Origin: an uncultured Prevotellaceae bacterium | GTDB taxonomy: Bacteria; Bacteroidota; Bacteroidia; Bacteroidales; Muribaculaceae | Length of the DNA stretch: 61,712 nucleotides | Direction: 5' to 3' | Assembly: GCA_947306175.1 (NCBI GenBank) | Contig: CAMZFV010000015.1 | Coordinates: 1-61,712 of the forward strand | In this document: in pieces, positions 34,031 through 42,206 of the stretch | How the letters are laid out: every line of letters begins with the position of its first letter | How positions within the stretch are numbered: position 1 is the first letter of the stretch | The notes under the pieces: model-generated | What the model saw: only the letters and a program-made list of their open reading frames with translations | The model's database searches: none | Told to the model about the DNA's origin: nothing | Translations under genes and position numbers: made by a program

Positions 34031-34062
34031 TTTATTGTCTAGATTTAATCAGGTTATTACTA

Positions 34063-34260
34063 TTAGTCTTTCATCACGTCGGCGATGTCGTCAACCAGGT
34101 CGTCGAGTTTGGAGCCTTTGAGCTTCACGCCCTGTTCACGCAATACGTCCGCAATGCGCTTGCGGGTATCATCACCTTTCTCGGGGGCAAACAACAAGCC
34201 CACTGCAGCGCCGGCGATAGCACCACCCACGACTGCCATAACAATGTTAATCGGTTTCAT
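34063..34260 (-). CDS. YtxH domain small membrane protein (first copy)
   Basis: 65 residues: MKPINIVMAVVGGAIAGAAVGLLFAPEKG membrane segment and YtxH signature, then DDTRKRIADVLREQGVKLKGSKLDDLVDDIADVMKD. It is the first gene of a four-gene operon (YtxH, YtxH, holin-like, Arg-tailed) led by a good promoter at 34359-34389. Confidence 0.82.
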   Translation of the reverse strand: MKPINIVMAVVGGAIAGAAVGLLFAPEKGDDTRKRIADVLREQGVKLKGSKLDDLVDDIADVMKD

Positions 34261-34358
34261 ATCTTCTTATCTCTAATTAAATAATTAATAATGTCTTAGT
34301 AATGCACTGACAAGCAATAACCATGCCAACAACAGGGAATGGCGCTTGATTTGGGCAA

Positions 34359-34389
34359 TAAAATTACTACAACTTTTTCATACAGGCAA
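34359..34389 (-). promoter_or_regulatory. promoter of the YtxH operon
   Basis: Minus-strand TTG (34387-34389), 20-nt spacer, TAATTTTA (34359-34366; one mismatch from TAnnTTTG). The leader is ~90 nt. Confidence 0.65.
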
Positions 34390-34433
34390 TTTTTTTCAAA
34401 AAAAAGTGTGAAAAGAGCGGGCCAATGCCCGCA

Positions 34434-34462
34434 GTTTAGAGTTTAGTGTTTAGAGTTTAGAG
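34434..34462. repeat. 7-bp-period array with GGGCATCCGC module
   Basis: Heptads AGTTTAG, AGTTTAG, TGTTTAG, AGTTTAG, then AGGGGCATCCGCGCA. The same array-plus-module pair lies after uvrA (37643-37680). Confidence 0.75.
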
Positions 34463-34485
34463 GGGCATCCGCGCATGGTTTTAAT

Positions 34486-34517
34486 AAACTACGAATTACG
34501 CGAATTTAACTAATTGG
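34486..34517. repeat. ACTACGAATTAC repeat, upstream of uvrA
   Basis: AAACTACGAATTACGCGAAT continuing into TTAACTAATTGG and GCATCCGCA. Its partner downstream of uvrA is at 37783. The remainder of the 34261-34838 gap holds the YtxH promoter and the two uvrA promoters. Confidence 0.8.
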
Positions 34518-34702
34518 CATCCGCATTCGTCGCCTGGAATACTGATCTCGCTCGAGAAATTAAACAAAAATTTTTATAAAAATTAAACAAAATATTTTTT
34601 TGTATTTCTGCCCGCTTGCGGGCATCAATAATTCCAGGAAAGGAACAATAATTGACAACACTAATACATTGAGACATAATTCAGCTTTTCAGATTTATAT
34701 CG

Positions 34703-34734
34703 TTTGCCCATCTCGACAAAAATGCGTATCTTTG
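34703..34734 (+). promoter_or_regulatory. uvrA distal promoter P1
   Basis: TTTG (34703-34706), 20-nt spacer, TATCTTTG (34727-34734): a perfect match. It lies ~105 nt upstream of the uvrA ATG. Confidence 0.8.
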
Positions 34735-34788
34735 ACTTCGTCGAAGATAGGCTGCGCCTTAACAAAGAAGAAAAAAAATCATTTTTTC

Positions 34789-34819
34789 TTGCCTTTGTCT
34801 TCGGCTTGCACTATCTTTG
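34789..34819 (+). promoter_or_regulatory. uvrA proximal promoter P2
   Basis: TTG (34789-34791), 20-nt spacer, TATCTTTG (34812-34819), also a perfect match. Transcription would begin ~13 nt before the ATG at 34839. Together with P1 it excludes the longer in-frame N-terminus. Confidence 0.8.
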
Positions 34820-34838
34820 CGGGCTATTTTTAAACGAC

Positions 34839-37646
34839 ATGGCGACATCAGGTGATATTATCATTAAGGGGGCTCGCGTCAACAACTTGAAGAACGTTGA
34901 CGTGGCCATTCCGCGCGGCAAGTTTGTCGTGGTGACGGGCTTGTCGGGCAGCGGCAAGTCGTCGCTGGCGTTCGACACGCTGTATGCCGAGGGGCAACGC
35001 CGCTATGTGGAGAGCCTGTCGTCCTATGCTCGCCAATTCATGGGCCGCATGACCAAGCCTGACTGTGACTTCATCTACGGCCTACCTCCCGCCATCGCGG
35101 TGGAACAGCGCACCGTGACACGCAATTCGCGCAGCACGGTGGGTACGAGCACCGAGATTTATGACTACCTGCGCCTGCTGTTTGCCCGCGTGGGCAAGAC
35201 GTTCTCACCCATCTCGGGCGAAGTGGTGAAGAAGCACACCGCCAATGATGTCATCGACACCATCAATTCCTACCCCGACGGCACCCGCCTGGCACTGCTC
35301 ACCGAGGTCATTGTTCCCGAAGGGCGCGACCTGCGCACCCAGCTCGACATCCTCATCAAGGGCGGCTATTCACGCCTGATGACCCGCGACGGCAAGTTTG
35401 TCGATATCTCTGAGGTCATGGCCAGCGAGGACGACCTTGACGCCAGCGATTTCCGCCTGCTCATCGACCGCATGGCAGTGACCCATAGCCGTGATGATGA
35501 GATGCGCTTGCTGGACTCGTTGCAGACGGCCTTCTACGAGGGCAAGGACGAGTGTATCGTCGTGATGTGGCAGCAGGACGGTTCGATGACCGAGCACCGT
35601 TTCTCGAAGCGCTTTGAGCTGGACGGGATGACCTTTGAGGAGCCGAGTGACCTGATGTTCAACTTCAACAACCCCGTCGGGGCGTGCCCCACGTGCGAGG
35701 GCTTTGGCAGCGTCATCGGCATCGACGAAAGGCTGGTGGTTCCTGACCGCGGACGCTCCGTGTATGACGACGCGGTGATGTGCTGGCGGGGACAGATCAT
35801 GGGCGAATGGAAACGCGAATTCATCCATATGGCAGCACAGCACGGATTTCCCATCCACAAACCTTACAACGAACTGAGCCAGAAAGACCTCGACCTGCTG
35901 TGGCACGGCACGGGCGACAGCTCGTGGCCAGGCATCGACGGCTTCTTTGAGTGGGTCAAAGGCAAATCCTACGCCATACAGTTCCGCGTGCTGCTGGCCC
36001 GCTACCGCGGCAAGACGGTGTGCCCCACCTGCCACGGCACGCGCCTCAAGCCCCAAGCAAGCTATGTCAAAGTGGGCGGACTGACCATCAGCGACATGGT
36101 GCGTATGCCCGTTGAACAGTTGGCCCAGTGGTTCCAGCATCTGCAACTCGACGAGACCGATGCCCAAATCGCCAAGCGCCTGCTCACCGAAATCAACTCC
36201 CGTCTCGACTACCTGTGCGACGTGGGCGTGGGTTACCTGACACTCGACCGCCTGTCGGCGACATTGTCCGGCGGTGAGAGTCAGCGCATTAACCTGGCCA
36301 CGGCATTGGGCAGCTCGCTGGTCGGCTCGGTCTATATCCTCGACGAGCCATCCATCGGCCTGCATCCACGCGACACACACCGCCTGATCCACGTCCTGAA
36401 GATGCTGCAGCAGCTGGGAAACACCGTGGTGGTGGTTGAACATGACGAAGACATCATCCGCACCGCCGACTACCTCATCGACGTGGGGCCCGAAGCTGGA
36501 CGCAACGGAGGACGCATCACCTATCAAGGCCCAGTCAGCGACCTGGCCAGTGCGACCGACAGCTACACCGCCAAATACCTTAACGGCACCCTCTCCATCC
36601 CCGTGCCGCGTCAACGGCGCCCGTGGAGCCAGTATATTGAAGTCAAGGGGGCGACCCAAAACAACCTCAAAAACATCACGGTGAAATTCCCGCTGGGCGT
36701 GATGAGCGTCGTGACGGGCGTGAGCGGATCGGGAAAATCGACCCTAGTGGGCAAAATCCTCTACCCCGCCCTGGCACGCAACTATGACCAGACTGCCGAG
36801 GCGCCTGGGAGCCACAGCGGCATCGGGGGCGACCTGAGCCGACTGCAAGCGGTGGAATTCATCGACCAGGGTCCCATCGGCAAGAGCACGCGCAGCAATC
36901 CCGCTACCTACCTGAAGGCCTTTGATGAGATACGCCAACTGTTCGCCCAGCAGCAACTGTCCAAGCAGATGGGCTACAATGCCGGATTCTTCTCGTTCAA
37001 CTCGCCAGGCGGGCGCTGCGAGGAGTGTAAGGGCGAAGGCACCATCACCATCGAGATGCAGTTCATGGCCGACATCACGCTGACCTGCGAAGCATGCCAC
37101 GGCAAGCGCTTCAGCCGCAACGCGCTGGATGTGACTTTCAGGGACAAGACCATCAGCGACGTGCTCGACATGACGGTGAACCAGGCCATCGAATTCTTCA
37201 ACGAGACCAACACCTACAACGAACACAAAATCGTGCGGCGACTCAAGCCGCTGCAGGACGTGGGACTGGGCTACATCAAGTTGGGACAGTCGTCATCCAC
37301 GCTCTCGGGTGGCGAGAACCAGCGCGTCAAGTTGGCCTACTACTTGAGCGGAGAGCGCCAGGGCAACACCCTGTTCATCTTTGACGAGCCGACAACGGGC
37401 CTACACTTCCATGACATCAACACGCTGTTGAAGGCGTTCGACCAGCTCATCGGCAATGGCCACACGGTGGTCATCATCGAGCATAACCTCGATGTCATCA
37501 AGTGTGCTGACCACATCATAGACTTGGGCCCTGAGGGCGGAGACAACGGCGGTAACATCGTCGTCGAAGGTACACCCGAGCAGGTCGCCCAGTGCAAGGA
37601 GAGCTACACGGGGCGCTTCCTGGCTGGGAAACTATCAAGGCCTTAG
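34839..37646 (+). CDS. uvrA: excinuclease ABC subunit A
   Basis: 935 residues from the ATG at 34839 (MATSGDIIIKGARVNNLKNV). An in-frame extension of 45 codons upstream is rejected because it covers both promoters. UvrA is the damage-sensing ABC ATPase of nucleotide excision repair. Features in order: Walker A GLSGSGKSS, the RRYVESLSSYARQFMG signature, zinc cysteines in CPTCEGFG and CPTCHGTR, ABC signature LSGGESQRI and Walker B VYILDEPSIGLH. The second half has Walker A GVSGSGKST, zinc finger CEECKGEG ... CEACHGKR, LSGGENQRV and IFDEPTTGLH. All key residues are intact. Repeats of the same kind flank the gene on both sides. Confidence 0.96.
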   Translation: MATSGDIIIKGARVNNLKNVDVAIPRGKFVVVTGLSGSGKSSLAFDTLYAEGQRRYVESLSSYARQFMGRMTKPDCDFIYGLPPAIAVEQRTVTRNSRSTVGTSTEIYDYLRLLFARVGKTFSPISGEVVKKHTANDVIDTINSYPDGTRLALLTEVIVPEGRDLRTQLDILIKGGYSRLMTRDGKFVDISEVMASEDDLDASDFRLLIDRMAVTHSRDDEMRLLDSLQTAFYEGKDECIVVMWQQDGSMTEHRFSKRFELDGMTFEEPSDLMFNFNNPVGACPTCEGFGSVIGIDERLVVPDRGRSVYDDAVMCWRGQIMGEWKREFIHMAAQHGFPIHKPYNELSQKDLDLLWHGTGDSSWPGIDGFFEWVKGKSYAIQFRVLLARYRGKTVCPTCHGTRLKPQASYVKVGGLTISDMVRMPVEQLAQWFQHLQLDETDAQIAKRLLTEINSRLDYLCDVGVGYLTLDRLSATLSGGESQRINLATALGSSLVGSVYILDEPSIGLHPRDTHRLIHVLKMLQQLGNTVVVVEHDEDIIRTADYLIDVGPEAGRNGGRITYQGPVSDLASATDSYTAKYLNGTLSIPVPRQRRPWSQYIEVKGATQNNLKNITVKFPLGVMSVVTGVSGSGKSTLVGKILYPALARNYDQTAEAPGSHSGIGGDLSRLQAVEFIDQGPIGKSTRSNPATYLKAFDEIRQLFAQQQLSKQMGYNAGFFSFNSPGGRCEECKGEGTITIEMQFMADITLTCEACHGKRFSRNALDVTFRDKTISDVLDMTVNQAIEFFNETNTYNEHKIVRRLKPLQDVGLGYIKLGQSSSTLSGGENQRVKLAYYLSGERQGNTLFIFDEPTTGLHFHDINTLLKAFDQLIGNGHTVVIIEHNLDVIKCADHIIDLGPEGGDNGGNIVVEGTPEQVAQCKESYTGRFLAGKLSRP

Positions 37647-37670
37647 GCTTTAGGTTTTAGGCTTTAGGGG
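37643..37670. repeat. 7-bp-period array overlapping the uvrA stop
   Basis: Four heptads TTAGGCT, TTAGGTT, TTAGGCT, TTAGGGG followed by GGCATCCGCACA. The first unit includes the uvrA TAG. It matches the array plus GGCATCCGC module upstream of uvrA (34434). Confidence 0.8.
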
Positions 37671-37782
37671 GCATCCGCACACTCTGTTCTCACGCCAAGT
37701 CGCTAAGATTTTATTTGGATTGCTCGCATAGCTCGCAAGACATCAAAGACTTTTTATTTGGCTGACGCGCACGGTATAAAAT

Positions 37783-37815
37783 AAACTACGAATTACGCGA
37801 ATTATACGAATTGGC
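37783..37815. repeat. ACTACGAATTAC repeat, downstream of uvrA
   Basis: AAACTACGAATTACGCGAAT continuing into TATACGAATTGGCTGACGC. TTGGCTGACGCG also occurs at 37759, so a second repeated module brackets this copy. Confidence 0.8.
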
Positions 37816-37826
37816 TGACGCGTTTT

Positions 37827-37851
37827 GAGACGCAAGATTTTGCGTCTCTAC
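37827..37851. repeat. GAGACGCAA palindrome (REP-like), second copy
   Basis: Identical over 22 bp to 31971-31992, including the GATT centre and the following TAC. It lies 12 bp after the preceding repeat. Confidence 0.85.
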
Positions 37852-37887
37852 AGGGTTCACGATAATACGCTAAGATTTTTTTGACCA

Positions 37888-38451
37888 ATGGATAAGATAC
37901 AAGAGATAATAAGGGGGATACGGAAGGAGTTTTTTGCTTTCCGGAATGGGATTGTGGCCGACAAAATGAGGAAAGCGGGAGATCCGCACGGCATGATTAT
38001 GGGGTGCCTGCTGGTGGATATTCAAGGGATTGCGGCGCAGACCCGTGAGGCCGTTGGCGACGCTGAGCAGCTGGCCGCCATCGCCTGTGAATTGTGGAAT
38101 GACACCAACTCCCGCGAATGCCGTCTGGCGGCCCCCATGCTCTACCCTGCCAAATTGATGAACCTGGAACTGGCATTGCAATGGAGCGAAAGCGTTGAAA
38201 CGGTCGAGATTGCGGACAACCTGTGCCACAAACTGCTGCGACACATTGACAGCAGCGACACCCTGTTCCGCCAACTGATCTCACAAGAAAAGCCCCTGGT
38301 GAAATACACGGGCTACCGCCTTCTCCTCAACCTGATGATCATCGGGAAAATCCAACTGAATGACTCTCTGCGAGCCGTTATCGAACATGAAGCCGCACAA
38401 ACGACGCAAGGCCCCTTGAAATCACTCTTAACGGACATTTTGGAAGAATAA
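37888..38451 (+). CDS. AlkD-like HEAT-repeat protein (DNA alkylation repair family, tentative)
   Basis: 187 residues, wholly helical. HEAT-type repeats are suggested by AIACELWNDTNSRECRLAAPMLYPAKL, SVETVEIADNLCHKLLRHI, FRQLISQEKPLVKYTGYRLLLNLMIIGKI and RAVIEHEAAQTTQGPLKSLLTDIL. The LW-N-D-x4-R-x-C-R-L-A-A-x-M-L segment resembles the E-x-R-x2-A-x-x-L motif of AlkD-type glycosylases. Its place beside uvrA fits a DNA-repair role, but AlkD is longer (~230) and I cannot confirm the catalytic Asp, so this could be a HEAT scaffold only. It converges on hemW. Confidence 0.55.
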   Translation: MDKIQEIIRGIRKEFFAFRNGIVADKMRKAGDPHGMIMGCLLVDIQGIAAQTREAVGDAEQLAAIACELWNDTNSRECRLAAPMLYPAKLMNLELALQWSESVETVEIADNLCHKLLRHIDSSDTLFRQLISQEKPLVKYTGYRLLLNLMIIGKIQLNDSLRAVIEHEAAQTTQGPLKSLLTDILEE

Positions 38452-38470
38452 GCATATTCTGTAGAGACCT

Positions 38471-39607
38471 TTATTCGTCCCACATGAGGTCGCGGATGAT
38501 GGTGTCGCTGAGCATGATGCCGTCACGGGTGAGGACATAACGGGCATCACTCTTCTTGACCAGGTTTCCTGCATCGATGTGAGGTTGCGCTTCCTTCATG
38601 AAATGGTGCCACGCCTCGTCGCCGAAGTCCTGCCGCAACTTGACAGCATCCACACCTTCGCTGGTACGAAGGCCTAACATCACCCGTTCGTCATAACGTT
38701 CCCAAAGCGTCAGTTCCTCCTCTTGATAGGCGACCTGACCACTCAACAACTTATCGATATAGGCATTCAAGTCGGCAGGATTATAACGCCTGACGGTCCC
38801 GTTATAGCTGTGCGCTGCCGCACCGAGGCCCAGATAGGGCGTGTTGTTCCAATAGGAGGAGTTGTGGCGGGAGCGGTAGCCCGGCAGGGCAAAGTTGGAT
38901 ATTTCATAATGCTCATAGCCAGTGCCTTGCAGCAACTCGACAAGGATGCGGTACATCTCCAAGCATTGTTCCTCGGGCACCTCAACGACTTTGCCATGCT
39001 CACGCTGGCTCCATAGACGTGTTCCCTCCTCGTATGTCAACCCGTATGCCGAGATGTGTTGCGGCCTGAGCGACAACGCCTGTTTTACTGACTCTGTCCA
39101 CGAGTCCACAGTCTGTCCTGGCAGGCCAAAAATAAGGTCGATGCTGATGTTATTGATGCCAGCACTCCGCAAGCGCTCGAGAGCTTCTACGACCTGACGG
39201 GCGGTGTGCCGCCGACCGATGTGGAGAAGGATGTCGTCTTCAAAGGACTGAACGCCCATGCTCACGCGGTTCACACCGAGTGAAACCATGCCTTCACACC
39301 ACTCGCGGGTGACATCGTCAGGGTTGGCCTCGACTGTGAACTCCTCGACCATCTCGAGGCCGAAAACTTCACGCAGACCCTCAACCAACCGCGAGAACAA
39401 CGATAACGGCAACTGCGAGGGAGTACCACCACCCATATATAGTGTTTTGACCTGTTCACCACGCAATTCCTCACGCCGCAAACGGGCTTCGGCAATCACC
39501 GCCTCGACATAACGGGCACCTGCCTCCTCCAAACGCAGGGTCGAGAAGAAGTCACAATAGATGCAGCGGCTCGCGCAGAAAGGTATATGGACATAGATGC
39601 CTGCCAT
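38471..39607 (-). CDS. hemW: radical SAM heme chaperone HemW
   Basis: 378 residues from ATG at 39607; a GTG one codon upstream is also in frame. The radical SAM cluster motif C11-x3-C15-x2-C18 is in HIPFCASRCIYCDF. TLYMGGGTPSQL, FTVEANPDD, RVSMGVQSFEDDILLHIGRRHTA and ISIDLIFGLPGQT are the HemW/HemN core, and SRHNSSYWNNTPYLGLGAAAHSY is the HemW-type C-terminal signature. HemW hands heme to respiratory targets; it is often misnamed coproporphyrinogen oxidase. A -7 element TACTTTTG is at 39636-39643 on the minus strand. Confidence 0.93.
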   Translation of the reverse strand: MAGIYVHIPFCASRCIYCDFFSTLRLEEAGARYVEAVIAEARLRREELRGEQVKTLYMGGGTPSQLPLSLFSRLVEGLREVFGLEMVEEFTVEANPDDVTREWCEGMVSLGVNRVSMGVQSFEDDILLHIGRRHTARQVVEALERLRSAGINNISIDLIFGLPGQTVDSWTESVKQALSLRPQHISAYGLTYEEGTRLWSQREHGKVVEVPEEQCLEMYRILVELLQGTGYEHYEISNFALPGYRSRHNSSYWNNTPYLGLGAAAHSYNGTVRRYNPADLNAYIDKLLSGQVAYQEEELTLWERYDERVMLGLRTSEGVDAVKLRQDFGDEAWHHFMKEAQPHIDAGNLVKKSDARYVLTRDGIMLSDTIIRDLMWDE

Positions 39608-39736
39608 CACACGTCAACTAATTGGCTTTACTTTGCAAAAGTAATCATTTTCAGCAAAAACACCCACTACAGACCCGCAGAAAAGCCAATGAAAAGCCCT
39701 TTTTTCAAATTGTTGATAAAATTCTTTTTAATAATG

Positions 39737-39767
39737 TTGTCACTACCGCCAAAAATTAGTAATTTTG
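39737..39767 (+). promoter_or_regulatory. promoter of the EF-G2 gene
   Basis: TTG (39737-39739), 20-nt spacer, TAATTTTG (39760-39767). Transcription would start near 39774, giving a ~60-nt AT-rich leader. Confidence 0.8.
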
Positions 39768-39834
39768 CAGGCTGTTTAGCGAATATAAACAACAATTCAC
39801 TATATAACAACCATTTAACAACAAAATCAAACTA

Positions 39835-41994
39835 ATGAAGGTTTACAAAACAAACGAGATCAAGAACATCTCTCTCGTCGGTGGCAAGGGCGCTGGTAAG
39901 ACCACTCTCACCGAGTCTATCCTCCTTGAGGGCGGCTCAATCAGCCGTAGGGGCACCGTTGATGGTGGCAACACCGTGAGCGACAACACCCCCGTTGAGA
40001 AAGAGTACGGTTACTCCGTATCCTCTTGTGTTTTCTATGCCGAGAAGAACGGCAAGAAGCTCAACTTCTTTGACTGCCCGGGTAGTGACGACTTCGTCGG
40101 TAACGCTGTTACCGCACTGAGCGTGTCTGATGCTGCTGCGCTGGTCATCGATGGCCGCAATGGCGTCGATGTAGGTTGCCAGAACAACTTCCGCACCGTG
40201 GAGCGCATTGGCAAGCCCCTCATGTTCGTCATCAACCGTCTTGAGGACGAGAAGTGCGACTTCGACAACGTATATAACCAGCTGCGCGAGACCTACGGCA
40301 ACAAGGTCGTAGCTCTGCAGTTCCCCGTTAACGCAGGCCCCGGCTTCGACAGCGTAGTTGACGTGCTGTCCATGAAGCAGTACACCTGGCCCAAGGACGG
40401 TGGCAAGGCTACCGCAGCCGACATCGACGGCGCACACGCCGACAAGGCCGAGGAGTACCGCATGGCACTGCTCGAGATGGCTGCCGAGAACGACGAAGAG
40501 CTCATGATGAAGTTCCTCGACGAGATGACGCTGACCGACGAAGAGGCTATCAAGGGTATCCGCCTGGGCATGGTGGACCGCAGCATCTTCCCCGTGATGC
40601 TCGTTAGCGCCGAGAAGAACATCGGTACCGACCGCATGCTCGAGATCATGACCGAGATCGTGCCCGACGTGACCGAGATGCCCGCTCCCAAGAACACCAA
40701 CGGTGACGAGGTGAAGTATGACGAGAACGGCCCCGTTAGCATTTACTTCTTCAAGACTTCGGTTGAGAGCCACATCGGTGAGGTTTCTTACTTCAAGGTG
40801 ATGAGCGGTACCCTCAAGGCTGGTGCCGACCTGACCAACATGAACCGCGGCAGCAAGGAGCGCCTTGCCCAGATCAACGTGGTTTGCGGTCAGAACAAGA
40901 CCCCGATCGACGAGATCCACGCTGGTGACATCGGCGCTGCCGTGAAGCTGAAAGACGTTCGCTGCGGCAACACCCTCAACGAGAAGGGTTGCGAGCACGT
41001 GTTTGACTTCATCCAGTATCCCGCTCCCAAGTATCAGCGCGCCATCCGCGCCCTCAACGAGAGCGAGACCGAGAAGCTGGGTGCCGTCCTCAACCGCATG
41101 CACGAGGAGGATCCCACGCTGTTGATCGAGCAGAGCAAGGAGTTGCGCCAGACCATCGTTTCCGGTCAGGGCGAATTCCACCTGCGCACCCTCAAGTGGA
41201 ACATCGAGAACAACGACAAGATCCAGATCGAGTATCAGGAGCCCCGCATCCCCTACCGCGAGACCATTACCAAGGCCGCCCGTGCCGACTATCGTCACAA
41301 GAAGCAGTCTGGTGGTTCAGGTCAGTTTGGTGAGGTTCATCTGATCGTCGAGCCTTACCGCGAGGGTATGCCCGAACCCGACACCTACAAGTTCGGTAAC
41401 CAGGAGTACAAGATGAACATCAAGGACAAGCAGGAAATCCCCATGGAATGGGGCGGTATGCTGGTTGTCTATAACTGTATCGTCGGTGGTGCCATCGATG
41501 CACGCTTCATCCCCGCCATCGTTAAGGGTATCATGGACCGCATGGAGCAGGGCCCGTTGACCGGTAGCTACGCTCGCGACGTGCGCGTCTGCATCTACGA
41601 TGGTAAGATGCACCCGGTTGACAGTAACGAAATCTCCTTCCGTCTGGCCGCACGTAACGCCTTCTCCACCGCGTTCCGCGATGCTAACCCCAAGGTTCTC
41701 GAGCCCGTCTATGACGTCGAGATCCTGTTGCCCGGCGACTGCATGGGTGGTGTTCAGAGCGACCTGCAGGGCCGCCGCGGCATCATGATGGATATGTCGA
41801 GCGCCAATGGTATGGAGCGCGTTAAGGCACGCATCCCCTTGAAGGAGATGTCGAGCTACAGCACCGCCCTGAGCTCTATCTCGGGTGGCCGCGCTTCGTT
41901 CAACATGAAGTTCTCGAGCTACGAGCTCGTGCCCGCCGACGTGCAGGCTCAGCTGCTCAAGGAGTACGAGGAGAGCAAGCAGGACGAGGATTAA
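39835..41994 (+). CDS. fusA2: elongation factor G paralogue EF-G2 with altered GTPase motifs
   Basis: 719 residues with all five EF-G domains. The G1 loop is present (GGKGAGKTT, 16-24). G3 reads D80-CPGS-DDF instead of DTPGH-VDF, so the catalytic histidine is Ser84. G4 reads N134-R-L-E instead of NKxD, and the switch I segment (EKEYGYSVSS) lacks the RGITI motif. Domain IV (RADYRHKKQSGGSGQFGEV, GGMLVVYNCIVGGAIDARF) is kept, so ribosome binding and translocation look intact. A Bacteroides thetaiotaomicron EF-G2 without GTPase activity has been described as important for gut colonisation; I infer this is its counterpart. Its 3' end is duplicated downstream of the next gene. Confidence 0.93.
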   Translation: MKVYKTNEIKNISLVGGKGAGKTTLTESILLEGGSISRRGTVDGGNTVSDNTPVEKEYGYSVSSCVFYAEKNGKKLNFFDCPGSDDFVGNAVTALSVSDAAALVIDGRNGVDVGCQNNFRTVERIGKPLMFVINRLEDEKCDFDNVYNQLRETYGNKVVALQFPVNAGPGFDSVVDVLSMKQYTWPKDGGKATAADIDGAHADKAEEYRMALLEMAAENDEELMMKFLDEMTLTDEEAIKGIRLGMVDRSIFPVMLVSAEKNIGTDRMLEIMTEIVPDVTEMPAPKNTNGDEVKYDENGPVSIYFFKTSVESHIGEVSYFKVMSGTLKAGADLTNMNRGSKERLAQINVVCGQNKTPIDEIHAGDIGAAVKLKDVRCGNTLNEKGCEHVFDFIQYPAPKYQRAIRALNESETEKLGAVLNRMHEEDPTLLIEQSKELRQTIVSGQGEFHLRTLKWNIENNDKIQIEYQEPRIPYRETITKAARADYRHKKQSGGSGQFGEVHLIVEPYREGMPEPDTYKFGNQEYKMNIKDKQEIPMEWGGMLVVYNCIVGGAIDARFIPAIVKGIMDRMEQGPLTGSYARDVRVCIYDGKMHPVDSNEISFRLAARNAFSTAFRDANPKVLEPVYDVEILLPGDCMGGVQSDLQGRRGIMMDMSSANGMERVKARIPLKEMSSYSTALSSISGGRASFNMKFSSYELVPADVQAQLLKEYEESKQDED

Positions 41995-41999
41995 TCCCC
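41968..41999. repeat. left direct repeat: EF-G2 3' end
   Basis: 32 bp covering the last nine codons and stop of EF-G2 plus CCCC, repeated exactly at 43550-43581. The similarity continues, with small gaps, through ACCTGTCCTC, ACATTATAT and the terminator hairpin. Confidence 0.95.
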
Positions 42000-42023
42000 A
42001 CCTGTCCTCCACATTATATAAAT

Positions 42024-42057
42024 ATGGGCGACCCGCTTCGGGCCGTCCATAATTTTT
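42024..42057 (+). terminator. EF-G2 terminator (left copy)
   Basis: Stem ATGGGCG-ACCC / GGG-CCGTCCAT around a GCTTC loop, followed by AATTTTTATT. The diverged right copy is at 43608-43642. Confidence 0.8.
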
Positions 42058-42080
42058 ATTATTATCCAATTTAATGAGAT

Positions 42081-42137
42081 AATTTCGGGGTTACTACAGA
42101 TTTTATGCTTAAAAATTTCGGGGCCACTACAGATTTT
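42081..42137. repeat. 24-bp direct repeat ahead of the ATPase gene
   Basis: Two copies, 42081-42104 and 42114-42137, 33 bp apart and identical at 22 of 24 positions. Each begins AATTTCGGGG and ends CTACAGATTTT. They lie between the EF-G2 terminator and the ATPase promoter. Confidence 0.85.
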
Positions 42138-42148
42138 TAATAAAAAGA

Positions 42149-42179
42149 TTTGCGGGTAAGAATAATATTCATATCTTTG
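42149..42179 (+). promoter_or_regulatory. promoter of the AAA/DUF4143 ATPase
   Basis: TTTG (42149-42152), 19-nt spacer, TATCTTTG (42172-42179), 27 nt before the ATG. The inserted gene therefore brings its own promoter. Confidence 0.82.
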
Positions 42180-42206
42180 CAGATGTAAATCAACAAGATA
42201 TATAAC

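Noticed and set aside
34704..34838. 45-residue N-terminal extension of UvrA
   Set aside because: It spans two complete promoters and has no match in UvrA.
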